Shown one piece after another: positions 1 to 8,526 of a DNA stretch of 64,000 nucleotides (position 1 is its first letter; every line of letters begins with the position of its first letter). The notes beneath the pieces were generated by a model. It was given only the letters and a program-made list of their open reading frames with translations. It made no database searches and was not told the DNA's origin. Both the position numbers and the translations under genes were made by a program. The stretch spans positions 620,001 to 684,000 of the forward strand of contig JAADEH010000012.1 in assembly GCA_013153495.1 (NCBI GenBank), in the 5' to 3' direction. Source of the stretch: Aquificota bacterium (GTDB taxonomy: Bacteria > Aquificota > Aquificia > Aquificales > Aquificaceae).

Positions 1-401
1 ACGATTGAGAGGCTCTCTATTACCTTGCGTTTCGTTATGTCCCTTGCAACTCCCACGAAGCCCACCACCCTGTCCCCGTCGAACACGGGCATAATTCTGT
101 CTTCCACCCATATGTAGTTGCCCCTCTTTGTCCTTACCCTGTATTCCCTCGTAACGCTCTCTCCCCTTCTGAACAGCCGAAGGCTGTCTTTTAAAACACT
201 TTCAAGGTCTGAAGGATGAACCAAACTTACCCAGAGAGAGGGGTTCTTTATAAATTCCTCGGGTTTAAAACCGGTTATGTCCTCTACCCTTCCGTTGAGA
301 TATTCCACCCGTGCCTTTGAGGGGTCGTTGGAGTCCCTCAGGCTGACGGTGTAAATTACGTCGTTTATTATCTCTAAGAACAACCCTCTGCCGTTAGCCA
401 C
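1..401 (-). CDS. PAS/PAC-domain protein, N-terminal part (cut by window edge)
   Basis: I translated the minus strand directly, because the gene runs off the left edge. A GTG start at 401-399 follows an AGGGGA ribosome site, and an upstream in-frame ATG is closed by a stop. The visible 133 residues form one PAS fold plus PAC tail: an N-terminal helix, a NG-containing strand, a GFKPEEF helix, and the PAC signature YIWVEDRIMPVFD followed by GVARDITKRK. The ending DITKRK commonly leads into a further PAS, GGDEF, histidine kinase or other output domain, which lies outside the window. It diverges from trpB with 47 bases between the starts. The role is sensing or signalling in general; the ligand and output are unknown. 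Confidence 0.85.
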   Translation of the reverse strand, partial: MANGRGLFLEIINDVIYTVSLRDSNDPSKARVEYLNGRVEDITGFKPEEFIKNPSLWVSLVHPSDLESVLKDSLRLFRRGESVTREYRVRTKRGNYIWVEDRIMPVFDGDRVVGFVGVARDITKRKVIESLSI

Positions 402-432
402 CGGCTCCCCTCATCTCGCTTTTTATCATCAG

Positions 433-438
433 TATAAT
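433..438 (+). promoter_or_regulatory. -10 box of trpB, close to the start codon
   Basis: A perfect TATAAT ends 10 bases before the trpB ATG at 449, and no good Shine-Dalgarno lies between them. If transcription starts 6-8 bases after the box, the mRNA has almost no leader. No clear -35 is visible. Confidence 0.5.
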
Positions 439-448
439 GTAAGACACC

Positions 449-1633
449 ATGCTACCGAATGAAAGGGGATATTTCGGAGACTTCGGGGGTAAGTTCGTTC
501 CCGAGACCCTAATGTTTGCCCTCGAGGAGCTTGAGGAGAAGTATAACTCCCTTAAAGAAGACGAGAGTTTTAAAAGTGAGCTGGAAAGACTCCTTACGGA
601 GTATGCGGGAAGACCAACACCTTTATACTTTGCACAAAACCTGACCCGCTACATAGGAGGGGCAAAGATATACCTCAAGAGGGAAGACCTGCTCCACACG
701 GGTGCTCACAAGATAAACAACACCCTCGGGCAGGTTCTATTGACCAAGAGAATGGGAAAGAGGAGGGTGATAGCCGAGACAGGAGCGGGACAGCACGGAG
801 TCGCAACCGCAACAGCCTGCGCTCTCTTAGATGTAGAGTGCGTAGTTTATATGGGTGAGGAAGATGCTCAGAGGCAGGAACTAAACGTATTCAGAATGGA
901 GCTTCTCGGAGCACAGGTGAGAATTGTCCGTAGCGGTAGCAGAACCCTGAAAGACGCTATAAACGAAGCTCTGCGGGACTGGGTAACTAACGTCAGAACG
1001 ACTCACTACGTAATAGGCTCGGTGGTAGGTCCCCACCCCTTCCCCATGATAGTGAGAGATTTCCAGAGCGTTATAGGAAGGGAGACAAAGGAACAGATAC
1101 TTAAGAAGGAGGGGAGGCTTCCCGATGCGGTCGTTGCCTGCGTGGGAGGAGGTTCCAACGCTATAGGTATCTTTTATCCCTTCATAGAAGACAGAGAGGT
1201 AAAGCTAATAGGTGTTGAGGCAGCGGGATACGGCATAGAAACGGGGAAGCACGCAGCCTCCCTCGTCGGGGGAGAGGTAGGAGTCCTGCACGGCATGAAG
1301 AGTTACTTCCTTCAGGACGAAGAAGGTCAAATACTGCCCACCCACTCCATATCCGCAGGGCTGGACTATCCCGGTGTGGGACCGGAGCATTCTTGGTTAA
1401 AAGACTCGGGTAGAGCAACCTACACCTGTGCAACGGACCAGGAAGCCCTTGAGGGCTTTAAGCTACTCTCCAAGACCGAAGGTATAATACCCGCTCTCGA
1501 GTCCGCTCATGCGGTAGCCAAAGGTGTTGAGGTTGCAAGGGAACTCGGAAAGGAGGGGGTGGTGGTGATAAACCTGTCGGGGAGAGGAGATAAGGACATG
1601 TGGCACGTTATGAAGCATTTGAAAGATGTTTAA
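449..1633 (+). CDS. trpB: Tryptophan synthase beta chain
   Basis: Makes L-tryptophan from indole and serine, using PLP, in the alpha2-beta2 tryptophan synthase complex. At 394 residues it matches the usual TrpB1 length. The N-terminal [14 protein letters not shown] signature, the PLP lysine in HTGAHKINN (Lys88) and the phosphate-binding GGGSNAIG near residue 230 are intact, and [10 protein letters not shown] marks the classical TrpA-dependent class rather than TrpB2. trpA is not beside it, so the trp genes are dispersed here, as is known for Aquifex. The next gene starts 8 bases before the trpB stop. The ATG at 449 is supported by the conserved N-terminus. Confidence 0.97.
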   Translation: MLPNERGYFGDFGGKFVPETLMFALEELEEKYNSLKEDESFKSELERLLTEYAGRPTPLYFAQNLTRYIGGAKIYLKREDLLHTGAHKINNTLGQVLLTKRMGKRRVIAETGAGQHGVATATACALLDVECVVYMGEEDAQRQELNVFRMELLGAQVRIVRSGSRTLKDAINEALRDWVTNVRTTHYVIGSVVGPHPFPMIVRDFQSVIGRETKEQILKKEGRLPDAVVACVGGGSNAIGIFYPFIEDREVKLIGVEAAGYGIETGKHAASLVGGEVGVLHGMKSYFLQDEEGQILPTHSISAGLDYPGVGPEHSWLKDSGRATYTCATDQEALEGFKLLSKTEGIIPALESAHAVAKGVEVARELGKEGVVVINLSGRGDKDMWHVMKHLKDV

Positions 1634-1979
1634 GGACCTGACCGACTGGAAAAAGAAACTCAGAGAGTTTTCTCAAAGCTATGCGGTTCTGGTTGAGGGA
1701 AAGATGGATGCAAAGGCTCTGCGTAGGTTCGGGGTGAAGAACATAGTGTCCCTCGCAGGTAAGAGATTTAGCGACATACCCGACATTCTGGAGGGGAACT
1801 TCGAAGGTGCCATACTCCTCTACGACCTCGACCCCCACGGAGAGAGGATAAATAGGAAGATAAAGACCCTGCTCACCTCTCAGGGATTTAAGGTTTTGGA
1901 AGACTTCAGGGAATACCTGCGGGAAGCGGGTATAATTCATATTGAAGACCTATCAGAGGTAGGAAATGGACAAGGTTAA
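1626..1979 (+). CDS. Small TOPRIM-domain protein
   Basis: A 117-residue stand-alone TOPRIM fold. The glutamate motif appears as [16 protein letters not shown] (residues 21-36) and the DxD-type motif as [16 protein letters not shown] (around 64-79). This resembles the RNase M5/small-primase-like TOPRIM proteins, which cut or bind nucleic acid with Mg2+. RNase M5 itself is longer, so I do not assign the rnmV name. It overlaps trpB by 8 bases and the next gene by 14, so it is probably translated with them. The substrate is unknown, and no functional link to tryptophan synthesis is evident. Confidence 0.75.
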   Translation: MFKDLTDWKKKLREFSQSYAVLVEGKMDAKALRRFGVKNIVSLAGKRFSDIPDILEGNFEGAILLYDLDPHGERINRKIKTLLTSQGFKVLEDFREYLREAGIIHIEDLSEVGNGQG

Positions 1980-2451
1980 AGTCTTAGAGAAAGTTCTCGT
2001 ATATGACCGTCTGCTTAGGTTCAACATAGACCTCCTGACGGGAATAAAGATGGAGATAAAGGCTGACATAGAGGAGACCAAGATACTGGGGGACGCACTC
2101 CTGGGGGAAAGTGAACTGAAATTCATGGAAGACTTCCTTTTAAAGGTAGAAGAGGAATTTTTACTTAAACTTGACGAAGTTCTCGACTCAATTTACGACG
2201 AATATGAAGTTTTTAACTTCGACATTACCTTTCTCTCCTCCATACCTCACGAGGTGGAAAGGGAGATAGAAAGATTGGAACTTGTAAACACTCTTAACAC
2301 CAAACTCGAACTTTTGAGGGATATATTGAGCGGAGCTTGTTGTCTTGCCGAACCGAACAGGAAGTTAGAAGTCATACTTACACCCTTCAGGGTTTACTGT
2401 GAGCTGATTAACCACGGGATAGAATTCAATAAAAAGTTTGAAAAAGTATAA
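1966..2451 (+). CDS. Hypothetical helical protein
   Basis: 161 residues, rich in Leu, Glu and Lys, predicted mostly alpha-helical, with no signal peptide or membrane segment. One notable patch is GACCLAEPNRKLEV near residue 123-136, with adjacent cysteines. I recognise no family. It overlaps the TOPRIM gene by 14 bases and precedes the ribbon-helix-helix-like gene by 48, so it lies in the trpB transcription direction and may share its mRNA. The start at 1966 is the first ATG; a start further in is possible. Confidence 0.7.
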   Translation: MDKVKVLEKVLVYDRLLRFNIDLLTGIKMEIKADIEETKILGDALLGESELKFMEDFLLKVEEEFLLKLDEVLDSIYDEYEVFNFDITFLSSIPHEVEREIERLELVNTLNTKLELLRDILSGACCLAEPNRKLEVILTPFRVYCELINHGIEFNKKFEKV

Positions 2452-2499
2452 AATTGGGACTAAAATAATTACAACAAACCTTTAAAGGAGGTGATAACC

Positions 2500-2742
2500 A
2501 TGGCAAGAAAAGGAAGGAGAAGAGGAGGACCAAGGTATAAGAAAGTTTCTCTATCCCTACCTAAGAGACTATATCTCGTGCTGAGCGGCATAGCCATGGG
2601 GGACGACAAGAAGCTCAACAGGCTAATAAAAGGTATCCTGGAAGACAAACTCCAAGAGTCCACCGTGGCTGAGCTTGAGATGTATCTAAAGAAGATAGAA
2701 GAGGAAGAGAAGGAAGAAGAAACTCAGACCGCACAGAGCTAA
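2500..2742 (+). CDS. Small basic/acidic DNA-binding-like protein (ribbon-helix-helix type)
   Basis: 80 residues. The ATG at 2500 has a near-perfect Shine-Dalgarno, AAAGGAGGTGAT, at 2484-2494, which decides this start over the in-frame GTG at 2491. The protein opens with a very basic stretch (ARKGRRRGGPR), then VSLSLPKRLYLVLSGIA, a beta strand plus helix as in CopG/Arc repressors, then a helix NRLIKGILEDKL and an acidic Glu-rich tail. A role in DNA binding is an inference from this layout. It sits 3 bases upstream of hisC. Confidence 0.7.
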   Translation: MARKGRRRGGPRYKKVSLSLPKRLYLVLSGIAMGDDKKLNRLIKGILEDKLQESTVAELEMYLKKIEEEEKEEETQTAQS

Positions 2743-2745
2743 TTA

Positions 2746-3822
2746 ATGCTCTCCCGAAGGTTAAAGTCTCTAAAAGCCTACAAAACGGAAACAACCCCGG
2801 CTAAGATAAAACTCTCCTCCAACGAGCTCCCCCTGGACCTCCCGGGGGAGCTTAAAGAAAAAATATCCCAGGAAATTAAAAAGATTTCCTTTAACAGGTA
2901 TCCGGACCCTCACTCGGAAGAACTCAAGGAGGTCCTGTCGGACTTCTTAGGTGTTCCCGAAAGAAACATAATGCTCGGGAACGGCTCCGACGAGCTTATA
3001 TACTACCTTTCGGTAGCGGTGGGGGAGTTAAACGAAGGGGTTTACATACCAATTCCCACCTTTCCCATGTATGAGATTTCCGCAAAGGTTTTCGGAAGAC
3101 CTGCGGTTTGCGTTCCTTTAGATAAAACCTTCGACATTGACCTCGAAGGTAGTCTAAGGGCTGTTAAAGAAAATAGCGTCAGGCTTGCCTACTACTCCTA
3201 TCCCAACAACCCTACGGGTAATCTCTTTTCAAGGGATAAGATTTTGAGGATAAGGGAAGAGGGAGTGTTTAGCGTCATAGACGAAGCCTACTACCACTAC
3301 TGCGGAGATACCTTCTTGGAGGAGGCTCTCCACAGGGAGGACACGGTAATTTTAAGAACCCTCTCCAAAATAGGGCTGGCTTCTCTTAGGGTGGGAATGC
3401 TCATAGGTAAGGAGGAGGTAATTTCCGAGCTTGAAAAGGTGCGTCTTCCCTTCAACATAACCTATCCCTCTCAGGTAATAGCAAGAATAGTTCTGACGGA
3501 AGGCAGATACTTTATAGACAGTGCGGTCAGCAAAGTTATAGCGGAGAGAGAGAAGGTTTACAGGGAGCTGAGGGAGATGGACGGGGTGGAAGTGTTCCCG
3601 AGCAGGGCTAACTTTATCCTGTTTAAGACACCCTTCGATGCGGACAGGGTTCACGAGGAGCTGGTCAAAAGGGGAGTTCTTATAAGAAATATGTCCTACC
3701 TTCCGGGTTTGGAAGGATGCCTTAGGGTAAGCGTAGGGAAACCCGAGGAGAACGATGCCTTTTTGGAGGCTCTGAAGGAAAGTATCAATTACTTGACCAC
3801 CAGGTCGGAAAAGTCCACGTAG
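2746..3822 (+). CDS. hisC: Histidinol-phosphate aminotransferase
   Basis: Transfers an amino group from glutamate to imidazole-acetol phosphate, the seventh step of histidine synthesis; PLP-dependent and cytosolic. The 358-residue length fits HisC. Visible motifs are LSSNELPLDLP near the N-terminus, the MLGNGSDELI cofactor motif, YPNNPTGN, the IDEAYYHY aspartate motif and the PLP lysine in TLSKIGLASLRVG near residue 207. No other his gene is in the window. Its 3' end overlaps a small convergent gene by 34 bases. HisC paralogues can act on other aromatic or imidazole substrates, but this reads as a standard HisC. Confidence 0.93.
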   Translation: MLSRRLKSLKAYKTETTPAKIKLSSNELPLDLPGELKEKISQEIKKISFNRYPDPHSEELKEVLSDFLGVPERNIMLGNGSDELIYYLSVAVGELNEGVYIPIPTFPMYEISAKVFGRPAVCVPLDKTFDIDLEGSLRAVKENSVRLAYYSYPNNPTGNLFSRDKILRIREEGVFSVIDEAYYHYCGDTFLEEALHREDTVILRTLSKIGLASLRVGMLIGKEEVISELEKVRLPFNITYPSQVIARIVLTEGRYFIDSAVSKVIAEREKVYRELREMDGVEVFPSRANFILFKTPFDADRVHEELVKRGVLIRNMSYLPGLEGCLRVSVGKPEENDAFLEALKESINYLTTRSEKST

Positions 3823-3977
3823 TAATCTTCTTTCTTCCTGTTTTCACCGTTAAGGTTCTTAAAGTCAACGGGTCTGCACTCGTCCGCAAAGTCTGCCTCT
3901 TCCCAGCAAGCGGGCTGGAACTCGCTAACTATCTCCACATACTCACTCATCTTGTATATGTCCGTCTTTTTGAGCAT
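3789..3977 (-). CDS. Small acidic protein of unknown function
   Basis: 62 residues beginning MLKKTDIYKMSEYVE. I accept it because a strong Shine-Dalgarno, GAGGAGGTGAG, lies 4 bases upstream of its ATG, and because the composition (Asp/Glu/Tyr-rich, two Cys, one Trp) looks like a real soluble protein. It runs convergently into hisC and overlaps its last 34 bases. The 99 bases upstream, to the sbcC stop, are AT-rich and could hold its promoter. I recognise no family. Confidence 0.6.
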   Translation of the reverse strand: MLKKTDIYKMSEYVEIVSEFQPACWEEADFADECRPVDFKNLNGENRKKEDYYVDFSDLVVK

Positions 3978-4076
3978 TCTCTCACCTCCTCTGCTTTAAA
4001 TTTAAAGATATATCAACAACTTATTTTGTCATGCTAAAATGTCGTTTGAAAATTTTTAAAACGATTTTTGAGAAAT

Positions 4077-7004
4077 TTAATAGAACACCTCTACCGTTGA
4101 AAAGTCTCCGTGCTTCTTTACAACTATCCTCTGGTGGAAGCGCTCCGCAAGGTCGGGTATGTGGGAAATTATCCCCACCATTCGGTTAATCCTCTGTTTA
4201 ACCAACTGGAGAATGTCGCTCACCCTCTCTCGGGTCTCCTCGTCTAAGGAGCCGAAGCCTTCGTCTATGAAGAGGCTTTCCAAGTGTGCCTGAGCGGAGA
4301 GAACATCGCTAACCCCGAGGGCAAGGGACAAACTTGCCAGAAAGGTCTCCCCACCGCTTAGGCTCTTTACGTCCCTCTCGGAACCTTGAGCGTGGTCTAT
4401 AACTACGAGGTCTCCTTTGCTGTTGGTCTCCAAGTGGTAGGTGTTCGTAAAGCTATAAAGGTAATCGCTCGCACGCTCAACTATGCGCTTTAGCATCAGG
4501 CTTGCTACGAAGTCCTGAAGTCTGTCGCTTCTCAGGTCTTCGCTTATTCGTGAGTATATGAGCAGTTCTTTTTCTATCCTTTCGACCTCCTTTGCGAGGT
4601 ATTTCTTCCTGCGGAGCTGTTCCTCCCTCTGGGAGATGGTGCTTTCCAGCTCTCCGATAGACCTGATAACCTCCTCGAGGTTCCTCTTTACCTGCTCATA
4701 CTGAGCCTCTACTGAAGTTAAAGATGGAACTTCCCCGAGCTTTTGAAGGTCTTCTTCGAGTTGTTCCAGCCTCTTCCTGAGAAGTTCTATCCTCCTTTCG
4801 TGCTGGGATATTTCTTCCTCAAGTTTAGTTATAGTTTCCTCGTCCAAAGCAAGTTTCCTGACCGCTTCGAGGTCTCCGAGTTCTTCGTAAAGGGGAGCGA
4901 GCTTGAGGGTTATACTCTTTTTCTCCTCCTCCTTTTTGCACAGAAGGGAGTCGGTCTCTTTGAGTTTTGTGTCGATGGCTACGAGGTCTCTGGAGAGTCT
5001 CTCTACATATTCCTTCACTTCCTCCCGTCTGCGTTCTATTTCCTTTATGGTTTCTTCTAAATGGGATATGGTCTCTTCAACGGACGCAAGTTCTTCGGAA
5101 ACCTCCTCCTTATCCATAAAGGTTCCGAGAAGCTGGGAAACCTTTTCCTTCGCTTCTACGAGGGAGTTCTTTACGGAATTTATCTCACCTCTTAGCTTCT
5201 CTACCTCCAAGAGAGCCTTTTCCTTCTCCTTTAGAAGCTGGTTATACCTGTCTGTGTATTTCTGGAGCTTTTCCTGAAGGCTAACCTTCTCTTTCTTTAG
5301 TCTTTCCATCTCCTCGAGCTTTGACTCTATGTCTATGCTGAGTATGCTCTCCCAACCTTTTAACTTACTCGCAACGCTGTCCCTTTCCTTGACCGCTCTA
5401 TCCAAGGAGGCTTCCAAGGAGGCTACCTTCCTTTCGGAAGCTTGAACCTCATGACGGAGTTTCTCTATCTCTTCCCTGAGAACATCTATCTCCTGAACCT
5501 GAGAGGGCTGTGCGGGTTTTTTGAAGGTTCCTCCGCAAACGGGACAGGGGTCTCCCTCCTTCAGGTGCTTGGCTATGTGGTAGGCATGGAGTTTTATACT
5601 CTCCTCCTCCAGCTCCTTTTCCTTCTCGTTTAGCAACTTACCAAGCTCGGAGAGCTTCTTCTTTTCCTCCTCCAAAGCCTTCTTTAAAGAGGAAACCTCC
5701 TCCTCCAGCTGAGAGAGTCTGCTCTTTTCCTCGAGAAGGGTCTTTTTCCTTTCCACCTCCTTAATGAGCCTCTCGTAAGCCTCTTCGTCGAAGGGAAGTT
5801 TTTCGAGCTGTTCCTTTACCTGCTTTATGTAAGTATCCCCCTTGGAGAGCCTCCTCTCGCACTCCTGAAGGAGTTTTTCCTTCTCCTTAAGAACCTTTTC
5901 TTTTTCCTTTATTTCCTCTCGGAGCTGATTTGCCTTCGAAAGCTCCTGCAAAGCCATTAAGAGCTTTTCCTTCCTTGCGGAGAGTTTCTGCAGTTCTTCC
6001 CGTCTTTTGGGTAGCGAGGAGAACTCCCTCTCGACCCTTTCCATCTCTTCACGGACGTTATCCAGCTCCCCTTCCCGCTTAATCTTCTCCTTTTGGAGCT
6101 TTTCTTTGGAAAGCCTCAGCTGTCTGATTTCCTTAGATACCTCCTCGAGCCTTTCGAGGAACGGAAGATATGGAGCTATCCTTCGAGCAATCTTAAGACG
6201 CTCTCTCTTTTCCTCCACTTCCCGAGCTTTCTCTTCGAGGGACTTCAGCTCTTTCTCTACATCTTCCTTTTCTCCAAGGAGTTTCTCCTTCTCCTTTGCC
6301 TTCACAAGGTCCCCTTCCAGCTCTTCGAGCTTTTTTCTGAGTCTTCGAGCTTCCTCTTCGAGTTTTTTCTTTTCTTCCTTGAGCTTATCTATCTCCTTCG
6401 GAGATACTTCCTGCAGGGCTTCCAGCTCGGACTTGAGGACTTTTAGCTGACCTTCCATATCCCTACAGGTTTCCGAAGCCAGCTGTCTTATCTTCTCGAA
6501 AACTTCCAAGTTGAGGAGGTTTATAAGTATCTCCCTTCTCTCCTTGGGAGAGGAAGGTTTTAAGAAGCGGTCGAACTCACCCTGGGGGAGGAGTATAACT
6601 TTGGTGAAGGTCTTGTAGTCAAGTCCCGTAACCTTCTCCACCCAGTCTTCTATCTCGGTTTTCTTGAGGTTGAGCTTCCTCCCTTCCTCTTCCACACGAA
6701 CTACGTCCTCTTTGGGCTTTTCCCTGTAAAAGCGCTCTATTTTGAACCTCTTTCCCGCTACGGAAAACTCCAAGGCAACTCTGAGTTTGTTGCTTCCCTT
6801 CGAAAGAACGAGGGAGGTGGTGTTTCTGGCAGACCCGTAGCGGGGAACCTTCCCGTATAGGGCATAGGTTATGGCATCAACTATGCTGGTCTTTCCCGAA
6901 CCCGTTTTGCCTTGGATTACGAAGAAGTTTAGCTTTTCAAAGTCTATAGTCTGGGGTTTCTTATATACCGTGAAACCCTCTATCTCGAGCTTGAGCGGTC
7001 TCAT
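4077..7004 (-). CDS. sbcC: Exonuclease subunit SbcC (Rad50-type SMC ATPase)
   Basis: 975 residues with the Rad50/SbcC layout. The N-terminal ATPase half carries Walker A GKTGSGKTS (residues 32-40) and the Q-loop LLPQGEFDRFL. Two very long coiled coils flank a zinc hook, CPVCGG, near residue 487. The C-terminal half carries the ABC signature LSGGETFLASL and Walker B LFIDEGFGSLD. With SbcD it would trim hairpins and blocked DNA ends during double-strand break repair. No sbcD lies beside it, which is unusual since the pair is often an operon. Its start overlaps the cutA stop by 4 bases, so cutA-sbcC is one transcription unit. Confidence 0.95.
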   Translation of the reverse strand: MRPLKLEIEGFTVYKKPQTIDFEKLNFFVIQGKTGSGKTSIVDAITYALYGKVPRYGSARNTTSLVLSKGSNKLRVALEFSVAGKRFKIERFYREKPKEDVVRVEEEGRKLNLKKTEIEDWVEKVTGLDYKTFTKVILLPQGEFDRFLKPSSPKERREILINLLNLEVFEKIRQLASETCRDMEGQLKVLKSELEALQEVSPKEIDKLKEEKKKLEEEARRLRKKLEELEGDLVKAKEKEKLLGEKEDVEKELKSLEEKAREVEEKRERLKIARRIAPYLPFLERLEEVSKEIRQLRLSKEKLQKEKIKREGELDNVREEMERVEREFSSLPKRREELQKLSARKEKLLMALQELSKANQLREEIKEKEKVLKEKEKLLQECERRLSKGDTYIKQVKEQLEKLPFDEEAYERLIKEVERKKTLLEEKSRLSQLEEEVSSLKKALEEEKKKLSELGKLLNEKEKELEEESIKLHAYHIAKHLKEGDPCPVCGGTFKKPAQPSQVQEIDVLREEIEKLRHEVQASERKVASLEASLDRAVKERDSVASKLKGWESILSIDIESKLEEMERLKKEKVSLQEKLQKYTDRYNQLLKEKEKALLEVEKLRGEINSVKNSLVEAKEKVSQLLGTFMDKEEVSEELASVEETISHLEETIKEIERRREEVKEYVERLSRDLVAIDTKLKETDSLLCKKEEEKKSITLKLAPLYEELGDLEAVRKLALDEETITKLEEEISQHERRIELLRKRLEQLEEDLQKLGEVPSLTSVEAQYEQVKRNLEEVIRSIGELESTISQREEQLRRKKYLAKEVERIEKELLIYSRISEDLRSDRLQDFVASLMLKRIVERASDYLYSFTNTYHLETNSKGDLVVIDHAQGSERDVKSLSGGETFLASLSLALGVSDVLSAQAHLESLFIDEGFGSLDEETRERVSDILQLVKQRINRMVGIISHIPDLAERFHQRIVVKKHGDFSTVEVFY

Positions 7005-7315
7005 CCAAGGGAGTCCTCAATCCACTTGAGGTAGTCCTCGTTCCCCGCAACTATAGGCAGGGCTATTATTTCGGGAACGGTGTATGGATGTATTTCCTTT
7101 ACCTTCGTAAGAAGGTCCTTAAATAACCTCGAAGAGGTCTTTACTACAAGAAGGGCTTCCTTATCCCTCTCTATGTTGCCTTTCCACCAGTAGATTGAGC
7201 TGACCTCGGGGACGACGTTCACGCAGGCACCGAGTTTGTTCTCAATTATGAAGCTGGCAATCTCCTCTCCCTTATCCTTCGGCGTGGTTATAAGCACCAC
7301 CAGATAACCTTCCAT
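7001..7315 (-). CDS. cutA: Divalent-cation tolerance protein CutA1
   Basis: 104 residues, the normal CutA1 length. The family signatures are plain: LGACVNVVPEVSSIYWWKG (about residues 30-48), KTSSRLF, and HPYTVPEIIALPI. CutA1 forms a very stable ferredoxin-fold trimer; it was first tied to copper tolerance in E. coli, but its biochemical role is still debated. It is first in a two-gene unit with sbcC (4-base overlap) and diverges from mscS with a 26-base gap. Confidence 0.95.
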   Translation of the reverse strand: MEGYLVVLITTPKDKGEEIASFIIENKLGACVNVVPEVSSIYWWKGNIERDKEALLVVKTSSRLFKDLLTKVKEIHPYTVPEIIALPIVAGNEDYLKWIEDSLG

Positions 7316-7326
7316 GATGATTATTA

Positions 7327-7332
7327 TATAAT
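7327..7332 (+). promoter_or_regulatory. -10 box of mscS, close to the start codon
   Basis: TATAAT ends 9 bases before the ATG at 7342, in the 26-base gap shared with cutA. This predicts a leader of only a few bases. No -35 is clear. Confidence 0.45.
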
Positions 7333-7341
7333 TCGAGAGAT

Positions 7342-8439
7342 ATGGAGGGGTTCTCCCAGGTTTTGAAAGACCTTCACGAATACTTGAATTACATAGTTTT
7401 AGGCGTTCCCCTATACAAGATAGCTCTGGCTCTGCTCGTATTCCTTCTGTTTCTATTCCTGAGGAAGCTGTTCGTATTTGTGGTTTTGAGGTTTCTCAGG
7501 AAACTGACAAAGAAAACAGCTACTAAGATAGATGACATTATCTTCAGGGTATTTTCTAAACCTGCAAGCTTCATCATCGTTATAGTCGGTGCGGCGATAT
7601 CTCTCAAAATTCTCGGCGTAGAAAATACAGCGGTTTATAAGGTTCTCAGAACGCTTGGAATGTTTGTTATCTTCTGGGCTTTCTACAACCTCGTGGGAGC
7701 TTTGGAGGAATACTTTTACAGGTTTGCGGAAAAGTTCGGAAAGGATTTTGCCCGTGAGGTGGGCGGGTTCTTCATAAAGATTTCCAAAGCCTTCGTTGTA
7801 GTAGTCGGAACGGTTGCGGTTCTTCAGGAGTGGGGTATAAACGTCAGTGCTCTGCTCGCATCGCTGGGACTCGGTGGTCTTGCCTTTGCACTTGCGGCAA
7901 GGGACACGGCGGCAAACTTATTCGGCGGGCTGACTATCCTGGCGGACAAGTCCATGAAGGTAGGGGACTGGGTAAAAATCGGGAGCGTAGAAGGTATAGT
8001 GGAGGACATAGGGCTGAGAACCACGAAGATAAGGAGCTTTGAAAAGAGCTACATAACGGTTCCGAACCAATACATTTCAAATCAACCTTTAGAGAACTTT
8101 TCCAGGAGGAACGTTCGAAGGATAAAGATGACCATAGGCATAACCTACGACACCAGCAGGGAGCAGGTGGTGAAGATACTGGAAGATATAAGGGAGATGC
8201 TGAAAAATCACCCCGGTATAGCTAAGGACCAGCTGTTGATGGTTTATTTCACCGAGTTCGGGGAAAGTTCCCTGGACATATTCATATACTGCTTTACCAA
8301 TACCGCAAAGTGGTCTGAATACCTTGCTATAAGGGAGGACGTGAACCTCAAGATAATGGAGATAGTGGAAAAGCACGGTTCCTCTTTCGCATTCCCCAGC
8401 AGGTCAATATACGTGGAGAAAATGCCTGAGAAGAGCTGA
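7342..8439 (+). CDS. MscS-family mechanosensitive ion channel
   Basis: 365 residues. Four to five hydrophobic segments cover roughly residues 20-190, and the last is the pore helix, with the Gly/Ala-rich pattern LLASLGLGGLAFALAARDTAANLFGG. The cytosolic beta domain follows with DKSMKVGDWVKIG, the typical MscS sequence after TM3, then GIVEDIGLRTTKIRS and VPNQYISNQPLENFSRR. Such inner-membrane channels open under tension and release solutes after osmotic downshock. The protein is a little longer than E. coli MscS (286), with extra N-terminal membrane helices as in YbdG/YnaI relatives, so I give no specific symbol. Confidence 0.92.
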   Translation: MEGFSQVLKDLHEYLNYIVLGVPLYKIALALLVFLLFLFLRKLFVFVVLRFLRKLTKKTATKIDDIIFRVFSKPASFIIVIVGAAISLKILGVENTAVYKVLRTLGMFVIFWAFYNLVGALEEYFYRFAEKFGKDFAREVGGFFIKISKAFVVVVGTVAVLQEWGINVSALLASLGLGGLAFALAARDTAANLFGGLTILADKSMKVGDWVKIGSVEGIVEDIGLRTTKIRSFEKSYITVPNQYISNQPLENFSRRNVRRIKMTIGITYDTSREQVVKILEDIREMLKNHPGIAKDQLLMVYFTEFGESSLDIFIYCFTNTAKWSEYLAIREDVNLKIMEIVEKHGSSFAFPSRSIYVEKMPEKS

Positions 8440-8495
8440 GCCTTTGATGACCCCTATCATAGGCACTTAAGCCAAAGCATAACGAATTTAATAAT

Positions 8496-8513
8496 ACCGA
8501 ACGATTGTTCGGT
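8496..8513 (+). promoter_or_regulatory. Perfect 18-bp palindromic operator before the methanethiol-oxidase cluster
   Basis: ACCGAAC-GATT-GTTCGGT is an exact inverted repeat (7-bp arms, 4-bp centre). It lies directly after a -10-like TAATAAT (8489-8495) and 1 base before an AGGGAGGTG Shine-Dalgarno, 14 bases upstream of the ATG at 8527. This placement would cover the transcription start. The GAAC...GTTC form resembles TetR-family operators; that assignment is inference, and no TetR gene is in the window. Confidence 0.65.
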
Positions 8514-8526
8514 AGGGAGGTGTGCC

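Noticed and set aside
4042..4064. TCGTTT...AAACGA inverted repeat after sbcC
   Set aside because: AT-rich, 6-bp arms, weak as a terminator; expected often in such a composition.
4743..6450. Long open frames opposite sbcC
   Set aside because: They are antisense shadows of a Glu/Lys-rich coiled-coil gene, rich in Ser/Phe/Leu and without ribosome sites.
8453..8463. CCTATCATAGG palindrome after mscS
   Set aside because: Only 5-bp arms with one centre base; not distinctive beside the 18-bp operator.
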